Assembly: GCF_037975245.1 (NCBI RefSeq)
Contig: NC_092570.1
Coordinates: 9,053,001 to 9,117,000, forward strand
From: Apostichopus japonicus
Taxonomy: Eukaryota > Echinodermata > Holothuroidea > Aspidochirotida > Stichopodidae
DNA: 64,000 bases
Direction of reading: 5' to 3'
Each line of letters opens with the position of its first letter. Position 1 is the first letter of the stretch. The notes under the pieces are model-generated. The model had not been told where the DNA came from. It did no database searches and was given only the letters and a program-made list of their open reading frames with translations. Positions 1-56,999 of this stretch are shown here, in pieces. Position numbers and translations under genes: made by a program.

Positions 1-184
1 TAGCCATTTTTAAAACTACAAAAGAGTTCCAGATATTCTTACATATTACCAGATATTTCAAATGAGCTGTTGCAGGCTGTTTAAGATGCACATTAAACAT
101 GCATGCATGTTCAACGATAGAATAAATCAAATAAATCTTGATCAAAATTTACAAAATTCTTGCTAAAGATCACCTTAAAATTAG

Positions 185-800
185 ACCTATATACTTGCAA
201 GCATAGATGGTCTTTAAGTTGTTAAATTAACAACACCCTACTAATTATTTGCTTAAATATTTGATTTCACAATTTAAGTAGGATTACATTTATCTGAGTA
301 ATGAAGACCTTTACTTGCAAGCATAGATGGTCTTTAAGTTGTTAAATTAACAACACCCTACTAATTATTTGCTTAAATATTTGATTTCACTATTTAAGTA
401 GGATTACATTTATCTGAGTAATGAAGACCTATACTTGCAAGCATAGATGGTATTTAAGTTGTTAAATTTAATAACAACACCCTACTTATTGTTTGCTTAA
501 ATATTTGATTTCACTATTTAAGTAGGATTACAATTATCTGAGAAATGAAGACCTATACTTGCAAGCATAGATGGTATTTAAGTTGTTAAATTTAATAAAA
601 ACACCCTACTTATTTGTTTGCTTTAATATTTGATTTCACTATTTAATTAGGATTACATATATCTGAGTAATGAAGGCCTATACTTGCAAGCATAGATGGT
701 ATTTAAGTTGTTAAATTTAATAAAAACACCCTACTCATTGTTTTCTTTAATATTTAATTTCACTATTTAAGTAGGATTACATTCATCTGAGTAAACAAAG
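185..800. repeat. Tandem array, ~121 bp unit, 5 copies
   Basis: Five units starting near 185, 306, 427, 550 and 674, each opening with ACTTGCAAGCATAGATGGT and closing with AGGATTACATTTATCTGAGT. Later units differ by small indels (period 121-125). No coding content seen. Confidence 0.92.
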
Positions 801-1574
801 CCTGAACTACCTTAAAGCTAGATCTTATAATCTACAAAGCCAGCGAGATATTAATCTTGTAAGGTCACAAAAGCAACTACGTACCATTTTTTTGGTAGAG
901 AATGATTAGTATAAAAACACAGGCAGCCAAGATCCTCTACTGCAAGAATGCACAGGACTGAACACAAAACACAGCTCGTTTTCTCCAAAACAGGAAATAT
1001 AGAAAACCTGAACTCTTCCAAAAGATGGCACAGACAGAAATGTGTTCCGTGTGACTTCCTGTACGGTGTTTAAAGCCTCTCGAGCCTCACCAGACCTTGA
1101 TAAACTACAGGCTCTCTCCACAGAGAGAGTTGTGAAAACCATTTGGGGGAAAGTGTCATGTTCAGGAAAAGTCGTGAATTTTAATTGAGCTTGGCAGGTT
1201 CTCTTAAAAGGCAAAAGTAGTTTAAGACGGAAGTTAGGCTATTAAATTCATTCAAAGTTTTGTTTTGTTTTTTGTTTTGTTTTCAGAGACGAGAGGGAAA
1301 GAAAAGAACGAGTTAGAGGGAGAGAGACAGAGACGGAGAGAAAATCCAAAGGATTTGATATGATGGACACTATTATGAAAGTGTTTCTACATGATCCCCT
1401 CCAAGCCTTAACCCAAGCATTACAGTCACAGTGTACATAGTGACAATAGCAAAACATAAAGCTATTAACCAGTCATTGGTGAATAACAAACATGCTAGTT
1501 TGAGATTAAGGCAACAGAAAGATAGTTGTAATGAACAGAGGCATCAATATCTGTATTAAAGGGGAAATTCGTGC

Positions 1575-2905
1575 AATTATACCAGTAACACCAAACTAGA
1601 CCGCATTCCAGTACAAACTAACAAAATGAACCCTTCTTTGAGGTAGTATACTCATACACAGTGAAGTCTAAAGTGCTATCAGACCTCACTCCAGTACAAA
1701 ACCAAGGTAATGAACCCTGGTTTAAGGTAGTACTCACACACAGTGCAGCCCACAGTACCAGCATACCTCATCGCAATACAAAAACAATGTAATGATCCCT
1801 GGTTTGAGGTAGTACTCACCTACAGTATAGCTTACAGTGTTAACAGACCTCACTCCAGTATAGAATAAGGTAAATGAACCCTGGTTTGAGGTAGTATACT
1901 CACCCACAGTATAGCTTACAGTGTTAACAGACCTCATTACAGTATAGAACAAGGTAAATACACCCTGGTTTGAGGTAGTACTCAATCACAGTATAGCTTA
2001 CAGTGTTAACAGACCTCATTCCAGTATAGAACAAGGCAGTGAACCTTGGTTTGAGGTAGTACTCACCTACAGTATAGCTTACAGTGTTAACAGACCTAAT
2101 TCCAGTATAGAACAAAGTAAATGAACCCTGGTTTGAGGTAGTACTCAATCACAGTATAGCTTACAGTGTTAACAGACCTCACTCCAGTATAGAACAAGGC
2201 AGTGAACCTTGGTTTGAGGTAGTACTCACCTACAGTATAGCTTACAGTGTTAACAGACCTCATTCCAGTATAGAACAAGGTAAATGAACCCTGGTTTGAG
2301 GTAGTACTCAATCACAGTATAGCTTACAGTGTTAACAGACCTAATTCCAGTATAGAACAAGGTAAATGAACCCCGGTTTGAGGTAGTACTCGCCCACAGT
2401 ATAGCTTACAGTGTTAACAGACCTCATCCCAGTATAGGACAAGGTAAATGAACCCCGGTTTGAGGTACTACTCACCCACAGTATAGCTTACAGTGTTAAC
2501 AGACCTCATTCCAGTATAGAACAAGGTAAATGAAGCCCGGTTTGAGGTACTACTCACCCACAGTATAGCTTACAGTGTTAACAGACCTCATTCCAGTATA
2601 GAACAAGGTAAATGAACCCTGGTTTGAGGTACTACTCACCCACAGTATAGCTTACAGTGTTAACAGACCTCATTCCAGTATAGAACAAGGTAAATGAACC
2701 CTGGTTTGAGGTACTACTCACCCACAGTATAGCTTACAGTGTTAACAGACCTAATTACAGTATAGAACAAGGTAAATAAACCCTGGTTTGAGGTAGTACT
2801 CACCCACAGTATAGCTTATAGTGTTAACAGACCTCATTCCAGTATAGAATAAGGTAAATGAACCCTGGTTTGAGGTAGTACTCACCCACAGTACAGTCTG
2901 CGATG
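1575..2905. repeat. Tandem array, ~83-88 bp unit, about 15 copies
   Basis: Units share CAGTATAGCTTACAGTG and GTTTGAGGTAGTACTCA. The left end is most diverged. Read on the minus strand, many units contain TGTGG/GTGAGTACT, a good 5' splice-site match, although no source exon was identified. The short open frames within are by-products of the repeat. Confidence 0.92.
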
Positions 2906-2999
2906 CTATGAGAATTCCTATAACATTGTTACAGCTCTGCTAGCTGTCTGCTTCAGTTGTTCTATGAGTTCCTACACACAATTCGACAGGTTATTTCCT

Positions 3000-4150
3000 T
3001 CTAAAGGCACACACACACCTGGAAATATAATTAGTGTAGGCCTACTGGAATGACCACTACGACTACTACACAACAAGGAAGGATTAAATTTGTAGCGTAA
3101 TTAAATCAGCAGAGAGAGAGCATGCGTTGAGTCATCACTACTTAGCTACAACCACCATTGATCCATCTACACTGGACTAATATAAAAACTCCTCACTTAT
3201 ACTACTCAACAACCCCTTCAAGGCACACAACAACAACTACTACTACCACCACTACTACACAGCATTGGTTATCACTGAAACCAAAATTGCAATATGTTAA
3301 TTTGGACAGACAAAGCAGAATTTTGAGTGATTTTTTTGTGAGTGTCTCAGCTATGACTCAGAGCTATATATGGGATTTCACAGAGATGTCCTTGAGAACA
3401 TTCAAAATTGTCATTATGAGATTAATATTTTCAGATAAAATCCTCTATTATGATTGCAAGAAAGTGTCACATGATGGCGGCTGCACATAAATGTACAAAA
3501 GTAGCATCTTGTCGCACAACATGGAACTTGCCTTATAATCTTCGGCAGTGTTACAGGATTTTTATAAAATATGGCAGGTGAGAGTTTTAAAGTAAAACTA
3601 TGTCCTTGATGATATGAGGCAAACCACCAACGAGAATATGGAGAAACTTCAGGGAAAATCAAGTCAGATATGTATATTTTGCTATAAAGAGAGAGAAAAG
3701 GGGGGAAAATTAAAACTGTCAGCAAGCTGCTAAGTCTATTGCCAAAATCCTGCGTAGGCGAGTATGTTAAAAGTTCTACAGGGGCTGACCGTTCCAATCC
3801 TAGCAGGATGTCCATTGGGAGCCGACTGAAACGAAAACAAACTGACAACCACCGTAACTTTAGTTTGTTTTGATTTCAGTTCGAGCCCTCCGAAGAAGAT
3901 CCTGCTAGGATGGAAACATCGGGTCTTCAAACTTTTACATATATTTTTTTGATAGATACCACAGTGCAATGTACTTTGCGATCTACAGTAAGTGAGTCTG
4001 AATCAACAGGAATAAGCACGGTCAAAGAGAAGAATCAATTTATCAAATGTATTTATGTAAACGCTTTAAGACTCTACAAATTTTTGCTGTCGCAAAGGTT
4101 TTGACGGTAGATCAATATTTATAAGGAAAGCTAAGCAAAAACAGTCAAAT
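3000..4150. other. Non-coding interval with ACC/ACT-rich microsatellite and retroelement-end-like sequence
   Basis: About 3,225-3,260 is a CAA/CTA/CCA-rich short tandem stretch. Around 3,775-3,815 (minus) and 3,880-3,960 (plus) are two oppositely oriented pieces carrying AGATCCTGCTAGGAT. The same motif recurs at 15,716-15,760 and, diverged, at 24,980, so it belongs to a dispersed family, possibly Penelope-like ends. No gene recognised. Confidence 0.5.
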
Positions 4151-4154
4151 GGTT

Positions 4155-4292
4155 GTGATAAAGAGATGAGAGAGACTGACTTCGGTCAGCTTGCGGCTTT
4201 GATAAGCCAATGAGGCTTCTTCGCGAGTTCCTGCTTGCAGGAGGATCTAAAATACTTACATACATACATACACACATACATACATAAAGACT
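4155..4292 (+). repeat. 5'-truncated tRNA-derived SINE (family A)
   Basis: Carries only the body (AGACTGACTTCGGTCAGC, GATAAGCCAATGAGGCTTC, CTTGCAGGAGGATCTAAAAT) and an (ACAT)n tail. The same body follows a tRNA-like head at 38.1 kb and 49.4 kb, so this is a truncated member. Confidence 0.75.
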
Positions 4293-4299
4293 TGATCAA

Positions 4300-5290
4300 A
4301 TCAATTTGCTATAAGTGATGACTTTGACCAAGTATTACTACCTAGGCTCATACATACATGTATGTTGTATACTATTAGCTGCAGTCAGTATGTACCACAA
4401 TAAATTACCTTAAATTTAATATCGATCCAGTTCTTGTTTCACATATTAGCATGCCTTAATTCTCCCTCTCTCTCTTTCTCACTCTCTCCTAGAACATGCC
4501 AAACAGTCATTGGACATTTGCTCGCCCGCAAAACCACTCACCATCATGACTAGAATTCTAGCTACACAACACTGCAAATCAAGGGAATGTGTTATTTCCC
4601 AGCAGGGCCAAAAATAACTGAAGTAAGGGCTTATAGTTCCCATTTCAGTGTCAATTTGTGGATTGGAAGAGGGAACTAGGAAGAAGGTGTGTCAACTTTT
4701 TTGTTTGTGAAGGCACAATCAATAAACCAGGTCACTAGTTAAAATCATTCTTCTCAGTTAAGGGTCATCTGATGTGTCACAATATATACAGAGCGATTTA
4801 GTTAATAGTTCCTATCTTGATTTTTAAGAGAATAATGAAGGGAAATGGAGTCACACCCCGGGGTTAAATATAGAGCATTACTTTAGGGGAAGGTAGACAA
4901 AAGTCTCAGGAGGTATATAATATGGGTAATTGATGGGTTCCTTCAACTCCACAGGTATATGGTGTTGTGCGTACACACACAGACTAGTTAACTAGTAAGA
5001 CAAGTATAATGTAAACCCACACTACAGCTCTATGATACCTCTATGTGACTCAATTAAATAGTTAATTATAGGTCAAGTGACATGTAATTGATTTCTCTTA
5101 TACTTGCATACTCCTATCTATGTCACAACCATACATGCCAAATATGAGAACTCAAGCCTACTTAGCTATGTTTTTATCCAAGTATTTATGAGATCTTCTG
5201 CCTTCAGGCCTTCAGGTCCTGACATCACGAGGGGAGGGAGGGAGGGGGAACTATGTCCCTGACCAGAATGTAACACACCTGATATGCTAG
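4300..5290. other. Intergenic or unrecognised stretch, no gene seen
   Basis: AT-rich single-copy-looking sequence with a CT-rich patch near 4,460-4,490 and a G-rich patch near 5,230-5,250. I see no exon, repeat unit or RNA gene here. Confidence 0.4.
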
Positions 5291-5439
5291 CATGTTTTTT
5301 TTTTTTAAGAGAAGCAAACACAAGTGTCACCTGCTACAAAAATGTATGTTTAGTTTAGTAGAAAAAAAGGATCAGGAGGGACACTCAAGTCCTCATCATG
5401 GACCCTATAGAGAGAAAAAAAAACTGGAGACACAAACAC

Positions 5440-5645
5440 TCAGACCTGACTACAATGTTGAAAGTGCTTGTCCAAAGCATTCTTAAACCCATTGACACTA
5501 CTTGCAAGTACAAATTTCTCAGGCAATCCATTCGACTCATTCACAACCCTATTAGAAAAAATTTATCCCGAATATTAATCCTACTCTGTGACTTTTGGAG
5601 TTTAAGACAATAACCTCTGTATGTTAAACTATGAAGGTTGGGTGT
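5440..5645 (-). repeat. LINE 3' ORF fragment
   Basis: On the minus strand, pieced across frames, it reads RGYCLKLQKSQ, then NRVVNE-NGLPEKFVLA, then SSVNGFKNALDKHFQ. This is the usual C-terminus of non-LTR retrotransposon polyproteins (RVVN-WN-LPE---A-S-N-FK--LD). It is broken by frameshifts and stops, so it is a relic. Confidence 0.7.
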
Positions 5646-7772
5646 CGATTTGTAGCTCTGTATGCACGGTACTATTAACTAGGACTGGTATTTGAGTACC
5701 GTCGATCCATTGGTGATTTTTTTTTTCTTTTCTCTGCTAAATCTATCTATCTATCTATCCTACTTCCTACAACACGTAACTTCTGTCTGTTCCTTCGAGG
5801 ACCGTTCTTTATTCTTTGTCATTATCTAAATCTGGAAATCTTCATGTTTTGTCTATCCCTGGTTCAAACATGTATAGTTATATTCCCCCTCTCCCTCAAT
5901 ATGTTCCAACACTGAGCTGGTGTCAAAACAGTCCGACTCTGATGAACAAGGCCAGTAGCCTTTATAATGGTGTTGTTAGATCACAAAGCAAGTACGTAAA
6001 CTATACACATATACACACACATACACACTTTATATGTGCGGCTTGTCCGCCTGGCCAGAGTCCTAGTGCAGAGTCAGCCAATAAACAGAATTTGTTTTCT
6101 TTATTCCAGTGCCAAAACCTGTCATTCAACATTTATCGATTGCTGGGGAAATCTTGTACCACCTATTAAAAAACTATTGAATATTTTTACATGTTTTCTT
6201 ATTTACAATATTGTGATATTTTAGCAGCATCTTTACAGTAACTTTTCTATTATGGCCTGTTGTAAGAAAGTTATTTGGCTTGGTTCTCAAAAGTTTCAAA
6301 TGTTCTGTATTAGGCCTAAGCTTCATTTCTATGGAGCCTTGTGTGCTGTCCCCTGCCACGCCACAAGAACAATTTCCATAATAATGGAAAATTTCTGTTT
6401 TTTTATCCTCTCTGAGCAAAAGTTAGAAAAACGACTGGTCTACTGATTGTTTTAGTCCTGTAAGTATTCAGAACGATATTATGAGAGTACAAGCGATCCT
6501 GATAATGGCCTTGAAGACCATTAGATGAAATGCACACTAGTGTCTAATTAATAAATTAATTACTTATTAATGACCATTTGTGTTGAAATGCTGTGAGAAA
6601 TTGAAGCTGACAGACTAACATCAGGACATATGTTTTGCACACTAGAAAATAGGTTGACTTGTTCAATGGTTTGAAAAATGGGTAAATATATATATTCCAA
6701 GAAATGAAAATATCAACAAATACAAAAGCATGTAGGCAATCGGTGTGGATTTCATACCAAAACTGGTATTGAAATATGACGACTATGATGTCATCATTCC
6801 GGAGGTACATTGTTGTACATACACACATGCGTATTATGGATTATATGGAGTTTTACACACTACACCTCTTACATATATTTGCAGTTCAGTAACTTCATGG
6901 CTGTTTTTTTGTTTGTTTGATTGATCGAAATATGACCTGTGACCTCCCTCCTATGATGTCATAAGTCATGCATTCACTACATTCCATGCCCTGAGTTACC
7001 ATTTGGGAGTTTTTCTTCACACAAACACACATACACTTGTCTCTTATTCCATGTAATAAATGCACAATATTAAGTAATGATAACAGTAGCATATAAATAT
7101 TATTTTCATGCACTTATAGTATATGATAATTTTGTAAAATAAAATTTCATTTGCTGGAAATAGATAAATGAATGAAACAAACCCAGAGCAAGCAATACTG
7201 CAGTAGCTCACACCTAGCTGTTCATTGATATTTACAATAGAGAAATAATGGCTGAAACACATACATTTGACTGTTACAATTGGAAGCAATCTATGCTTTT
7301 TGCAATCCCCAAGGACGCAGACACAATACAACATGAGACAAAAGGATTTATTTCAACCGTCTTATATCAAACCGTCAAACCTCCGAATAAGATATTTGGA
7401 ATACAGAAATACATAAGAAATAAATCATAGTAAGTCTTTTATAAATATATATTTTATGAAGAAAACAAAGGGTAAAGTGCCAAAGATGAGGGAAGATGCA
7501 GTCAACTTGTATCACTGTTGATGGACGGACGGATTTTACAACAAAATCCAACTGTACTTGTTGTTGCCTGCGTGACAACAACAAACCTCAAGTACTCAGA
7601 AGTACTTGGTACTCGTGTAAAAGTACTCGACTACAACACTGGTTAGTTGCACAGGTTTATTAAAGTCAAAGAAAGAAAATCAGTGTCCCACGATTGTATA
7701 TTTTGTCAAATCCAAACCTGTGAGGTTAGAACCTAATGTCAGCATTGCTGGTATGGAACTTAAATACATTAT

Positions 7773-8117
7773 AGGGTGTGAAGACCATGCGCAAAAAGAA
7801 ACGTCTAATGCCGGTAATCTGAATTCGAATTCGAATGAGGTGTAACAGAAGTGTTAGACACCACCATCGATCCCCGAAAATACACACACAGCTTGCTACC
7901 TCCCGTAATTAGACACTTGTGTACAGTCAGTACATACAGTTGCAATACCCACAGCACAGTGTGCAAACGATACAGCGATGGACTATATCTCAGGTCCAGC
8001 TAAAGATAACAAGGTATCACGTTTCATTACTGTCTGCATTTTGTAGCGACAAGCAGAAAACATCACTTGCAAGCAACGGAAAAGTTAACTTTTTCAGAGC
8101 ATGGCACGCCAATGCCT
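7773..8117 (+). mobile_element. TTAA-type MITE copy A (Kolobok/T2-like)
   Basis: 345 bp. Left end AGGGTGTGAAGACCATGCGC, right end CAATGCCT. Flanked by TTAT on both sides (7,769-7,772 and 8,118-8,121). It lacks the fuller right inverted repeat seen in copies C and D. Non-coding. Confidence 0.8.
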
Positions 8118-9136
8118 TTATAGTAAAATTTTATGTTTGGCTAATTCCTACAATGGGTGAGAATGGCACCGAGTGTAACAACACTGTGTATATATATATA
8201 GTTCATTCACATTCTCCTCTTGAATCTGAAATGTATCTTACACATATAATAAAAATTGCATTTCAATGTCAATGTTCACTAAGACACGCTGTTCTAATAA
8301 TGCTTGGAAGTTCAGGAGAAATGGTCATATTTTATTAATTTCCCACACTCAATATGTCTATGTAAACAACAAAGTATACATTATGATGTAAGCACTCACA
8401 CCCTGTTAAAGACATTAACAAGCTGCTATCGTTAAGAACCTGAAGACAAATGGTGGTGATTGGAAACAATTCCAAGCAGACATCTACCTCCCTCGACTGC
8501 TACAGGAGCAGAAGAACGTGGGGTTCACAGTGACACTCATAGCAAAAATTAGAATGCATTTGTGGTCACCGCTTGATGAAACATTTTCAACAATTATTAT
8601 ACTGGTATTGCAAACTGTTGTTGAACAATTGACACAGTATTGAAAGAGCTGAGCTGTTTAACTACTACACTATACAAATTCAACTTTCCCTTTGACTTAT
8701 GAAAACAGATACTGGAACATGATACCGACAAGAAACATTAGCTAAGCATGAACAAGAAAAACACAAATCTCTCACCCAGACTCTTCAATCGTAGGTCCTG
8801 CCTATGACAGTCCGACAAACCTCGACAAAAAATATCACTGGGAAAGTTTTAACGGAACCAAAAGAGATAAGATCCTGACAGTGATGTTTAGTGATATAAG
8901 ACAGTGAGGACACAAACAGCAACGAAATGTGAAAGAGAGAAACTAAGGCGATGACAGGCAATGATTAACTTTCAAGCTACGGCAATTTTGAAAGTAATTT
9001 CAGTAATGAGCCTAATCATCCAATGTACTTTCATTTCTTTGTGACATAGCTTTGCCTGCTCAGCCCTTCAATTTCCTTGTGGTCTAGGTCATATCCTCTT
9101 AGCCTACTCCCTTGCCTATATCAACATTGTTCTCCG

Positions 9137-9480
9137 TCCAATATCCCCTAACAGCCTAACTCTACCACTGCATGTACAATACTGCTATACAGGAGGGAAA
9201 CATCTATTCAAGCTTTATGGCTTTATAAATATGCATCTTATTTTTTTTTTTAATCTTTTCGTTTAAGAAACGAAATTGAAAACAAGGAAGCAAGAAAATT
9301 GGTACTCAGTCCAATATCCCCTAACAGCCTTACTCTACCACTGCATGTACAATACTGCTATACAGGAGGGAAACATCTATTCGAGCTTAGTTATGGCTTT
9401 ATAAATATGCATCTTATATATCTTTTTTTAATCTTTTCGTTTATAGAAACGAAATTGAAAACAAGCAAGCAAGGAAAATG
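9137..9480. repeat. Two-copy tandem duplication, ~173 bp unit
   Basis: TCCAATATCCCCTAACAGCC through GAAATTGAAAACAAGGAAGC occurs at about 9,137-9,300 and again at 9,311-9,470 with few differences, each with a T-run and the small palindrome CGTTTAAGAAACG. No coding role seen. Confidence 0.88.
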
Positions 9481-11154
9481 GGCGGAGAAATTGATTTCCT
9501 CTTTAGTCTACTTCCAAAATCAACAGTGTTCAATGCTATATCCACTTAGTATATCATAATTGATATTGACCTCTTCATATGTCATATAACCCTAGTCAAC
9601 TTCTGAAGATCTGTAACAATTTACTACAATATCGCTTCTCGCCCTTTGGCCCAGAACATCATGTGTAGCATTACAGTACATTCCTCTTGTAGGGTGAACA
9701 GTGACACACACCTGACGATGATCACACAGTCACAGTCACGATGCAAGGGGACTGGAGTTGGGAACGGATCAGTCGTTGGCTTGTTTGGTCTTTCGTGGCC
9801 CTGGTTCTTTCTTGAGTGACGACTTGCCCGAAAAATATAACCAAAATTTTCCGGGCAGAGTTAAAGTGCATCTGGTATAGGCATGCATCAGTTATTACAT
9901 CGCATGCCAGTTACATACAATCGTTTGCCGTGTTATTACCCTTCCATATTGGTTATCATTTTTGGGAGGTCGTTACAATAATAATGATAATAATAATGAT
10001 ATTAGTTTAACCATTGAAAAACACATTCAAATTTATTTTTCTTTCAGTAGGTGCCCGAAAAATTCTCAGCATATTGCCCGAATTTTCATAAATATATTTG
10101 ATTGGCCCCCCCGGCCCCCCCTCCCTGCCTCCTACACCTATGGTCACATATAGGTCTACCGTTACCTCAATGCTGTCTATTCTCAATATCACATTCTCTT
10201 TGCCATTCCCCGGTTCTTTCTAGAGTGACTTTACTTGAAAGGTATCACTACAGTACCCAATGTCATATTTAGGTCTACCATTACCTACATCAATGTTGCC
10301 TGTTCTCAATATCAACCATACCTTTGTAATCAGCAGTCATAATTTTTTTGTGGAAGACTTTCCCTAAACCCCAGACTGATGTCCAAATTCATTGGATTGT
10401 AACTTCATAACACAAAAGTGGGGTGAGGGGGAAGGTTAGTATAACACTATAATTATGACCACATGTCCAGTAAAGATATCTCTATTCATAGCCTTTCAAA
10501 TTCTACCAGTGAAGATTACCAGTTCTGTTAGTCTGCTAACCTGCAATCTTAAGTTTACAGGCGGCACAGAGGAATCTTAATTTGACCATTATTGATTGCA
10601 CAGGGTGCAGCAATGTGTGACATATGTAATTCATGTGGTTTATTCCACTTTTAATCTTCACAAACCTAAACAGGGTCCTGTTATCTATCACTATAATATT
10701 GCAATACATTTTTAGAATAGAAAGAAGGAAGAAGAAGGGGTCGTGTTTGACTAACTTTTGACTGAGAAATTGTTCATTGCGAAAGGTATTTCAGTGACTA
10801 CCTTTATTAAACCTGACCAAGAACACCTCTCGTGCTCATTATCACTGTTAAGTGGAGGTAAACAATGCTTGGATAGCTTACATGCAGGTTTCACTTTGAA
10901 ACACAATCCAGCACTTAAGATGCTTGAACTGGACTTTTTGTTTCAGTCTGGTCCTTTGTTGACCTAACACAAGTTTATTTTTGTACTGTGAAGTGTTTAA
11001 ACAATGAAAGATCAACTGACTATACTCTCTAAGCCATTCTCAAATCCCTTGAAGTCTCAGAATATGTTACCATATTTGTTTCGAGACAGTGACATCTCAC
11101 CGAATTTTTTCCAAGATGATATTGTACAAATCAGTTAACTGCAAAAGCTATCAA

Positions 11155-11612
11155 GTTCACCACACGCTGACACACATTGACATAAACACGACTATAGCAG
11201 CAACGTCTCTCAGCGCATCCAGTTTAAGATCCTACTTCACACCTACAAAGCGATCGACGGGCTTGCCCCTCAATATATCACTGACCTTCTTACTCCTTTG
11301 CGTCGGTCAACTACAGTTACACTTCGCTCTTCCTATCATGCGCATTTGCAATTAACTCCTGGTCCACGTACCCGCACTCGTTATGGCGATTGTGCCTTTT
11401 CTGTCGCTGCGCCTTCTCTTTGGAACAAACTCCCATTTCACGTTCGTGAGTCTCCCTCCCTTTGTATTTTAAGAGACAACCTAAAACATTTCTGTTTGAT
11501 TCCTAGTTTCCTTTTTTCCCCCCTTGGTTTCCTTTGTCTCTTTCCTACTTTGTAAAGCGCTTTGAAACGCTGTATTAAGCGTTATATAAATGTAATTTAT
11601 TATTATTATTAT
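11155..11612 (+). repeat. LINE (CR1/L2-type) 3' end with open C-terminal reading frame
   Basis: From about 11,195 a single open frame reads QRIQFKILLHTYKAIDGLA, then LRRSTTVTLRSSYHAHLQL, then RYGDCAFSVAAPSLWNKLP. This is the typical end of a CR1/L2-like reverse transcriptase protein. The 3' UTR ends GTAAAGCGCTTTGAAACGC...TTATATAAATGTAA followed by (TTA)n. Severely 5'-truncated but with little decay, so a fairly recent insertion. Confidence 0.85.
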
Positions 11613-11847
11613 TAACGCTCTGCAAAATCTCAATACTATCGATGAGCTTGTACTTTGATGCTCAGTGTATCAGTTTAGACAGGTATTACCAGCTACAGTA
11701 GATGGAAGTTATTCGTATGGTTGTTTTACAGACATTTTCTTGCACAGAGAGCATAAGTTACAAAAGAAATGACAAAAACACGACAAAAAGACTCAAGGAC
11801 AAAATAATTGCCTATAAGTCAATCCCAACAAACAGAAATAAGTTTAA

Positions 11848-12156
11848 AGGGTGTGAAGACTTGCGCAAAGAGAAACGTCTCATGCCGGTAATCTGACCTA
11901 GTTTTGAATGAGGTGTAACAGAAGTGTTAGACACCACCATCGATCCCAGAAAATACGCACACAGCTTGCTACCTTCGGTAATTAGACACTAGTGTACAGT
12001 CAGTACATACAACTGCGGTCAATACCCACAGCACAGTGTACAAATGATACAGCGATGGACATCTCAGGTCCAGCTAAAGATAACAAGGTATCACGTTTCA
12101 TTTCTGTCTGCATTTTGTAGCTTGCAAGCAACGGAAAGTTAACTTTTTCAATGCCA
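11848..12156 (+). mobile_element. TTAA-type MITE copy B
   Basis: Begins AGGGTGTGAAGACTTGCGC and ends CAATGCCA, flanked by TTAA at 11,844-11,847 and 12,157-12,160. It lacks the stretch that carries the longer right inverted repeat in copies C and D. Non-coding. Confidence 0.82.
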
Positions 12157-12991
12157 TTAAAGACAACTTTGAACCTTCCTATGATTTCACAACGGTATTT
12201 ATATGTGGCACGCCACTTTAAAACGACAATTTTCATTTTCCAGCATGCAAGCCACGGATCATGTCCCATTCGTCGTCGGTCATTATACTTTTGGACTGTG
12301 CCATTTGATAATAGGTCGGGCCGAGTTTAACAATGGTAAAAGGTTGGCATAGAGTATCCAAGATTGATAATTATACATATAATAATAATATTAACTCACT
12401 GAATTAAAATAGGTTAACGATGTGAAGTGTCGTTCTCAAAATAAACAAAGCACAGTCTATTACATAATTGCTCGGTCAAGTGTGTAAGTAGCTCCCTTAA
12501 CATCTGATGCATAACATCCTTTGTTTCATCTCTGCAGTAGCAATGCGTGAGAGCATTATAGAAGGGTCTGGAAACATGTACATTGGTTATTGCGAAACAG
12601 CGATGAACAATAAGAAGTAGTAACCTTACATGAGGTTATATGTAAACCTTAGATGTTTCATGCACCAAAATATGTGGCAAAATGTCTCCTAATTTGTCTC
12701 TGGAATGGTTTTAGGCTACAAAAATAGAAGTCACTTTTTGTATTAAGCAATTCCATACAGTAACCCACCGACCAAAAACTTTCAAAAGATAATGTCCACG
12801 AGATCTGGCAGCAGAAGCGAAGAAACCATGTTCCCATCTAGCATTATAATATCTCAATACGTAGTAGATACTGAACTCAGATATAAGAATAAGCAGGAAG
12901 CTAAATGTAAATTTATAAACATACCAAAAATAGACCAAAACAAAACCCAAACAAATACATAGGCAACACAATACAGACATATATGCCTCAC

Positions 12992-56902
<43,911 letters not shown>

Positions 56903-56999
56903 TTTCAGTAATCCGGTGAAAACAGTTGTCTATTCATTAAACCTGAAAATGAAGGTAAAGAGATAAGTTGATGATTTGCACAGACAGAGTATAACCAAA

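Noticed and set aside
906-1214. 102-codon minus-strand open frame that could be a tail exon
   Set aside because: No resemblance to any myosin tail, no clear splice borders at fitting phase, and composition looks non-coding.
10080-10145. C-rich stretch ending CCTCCTACACCTATGG resembling a transposon end
   Set aside because: No matching inverted end or flanking duplication was found.
12000-12269. 89-codon minus-strand frame and similar frames at 17,096-17,281 and 45,570-45,755
   Set aside because: All three fall in or across TTAA-type MITE copies and recur with the repeat, so they are not genes.
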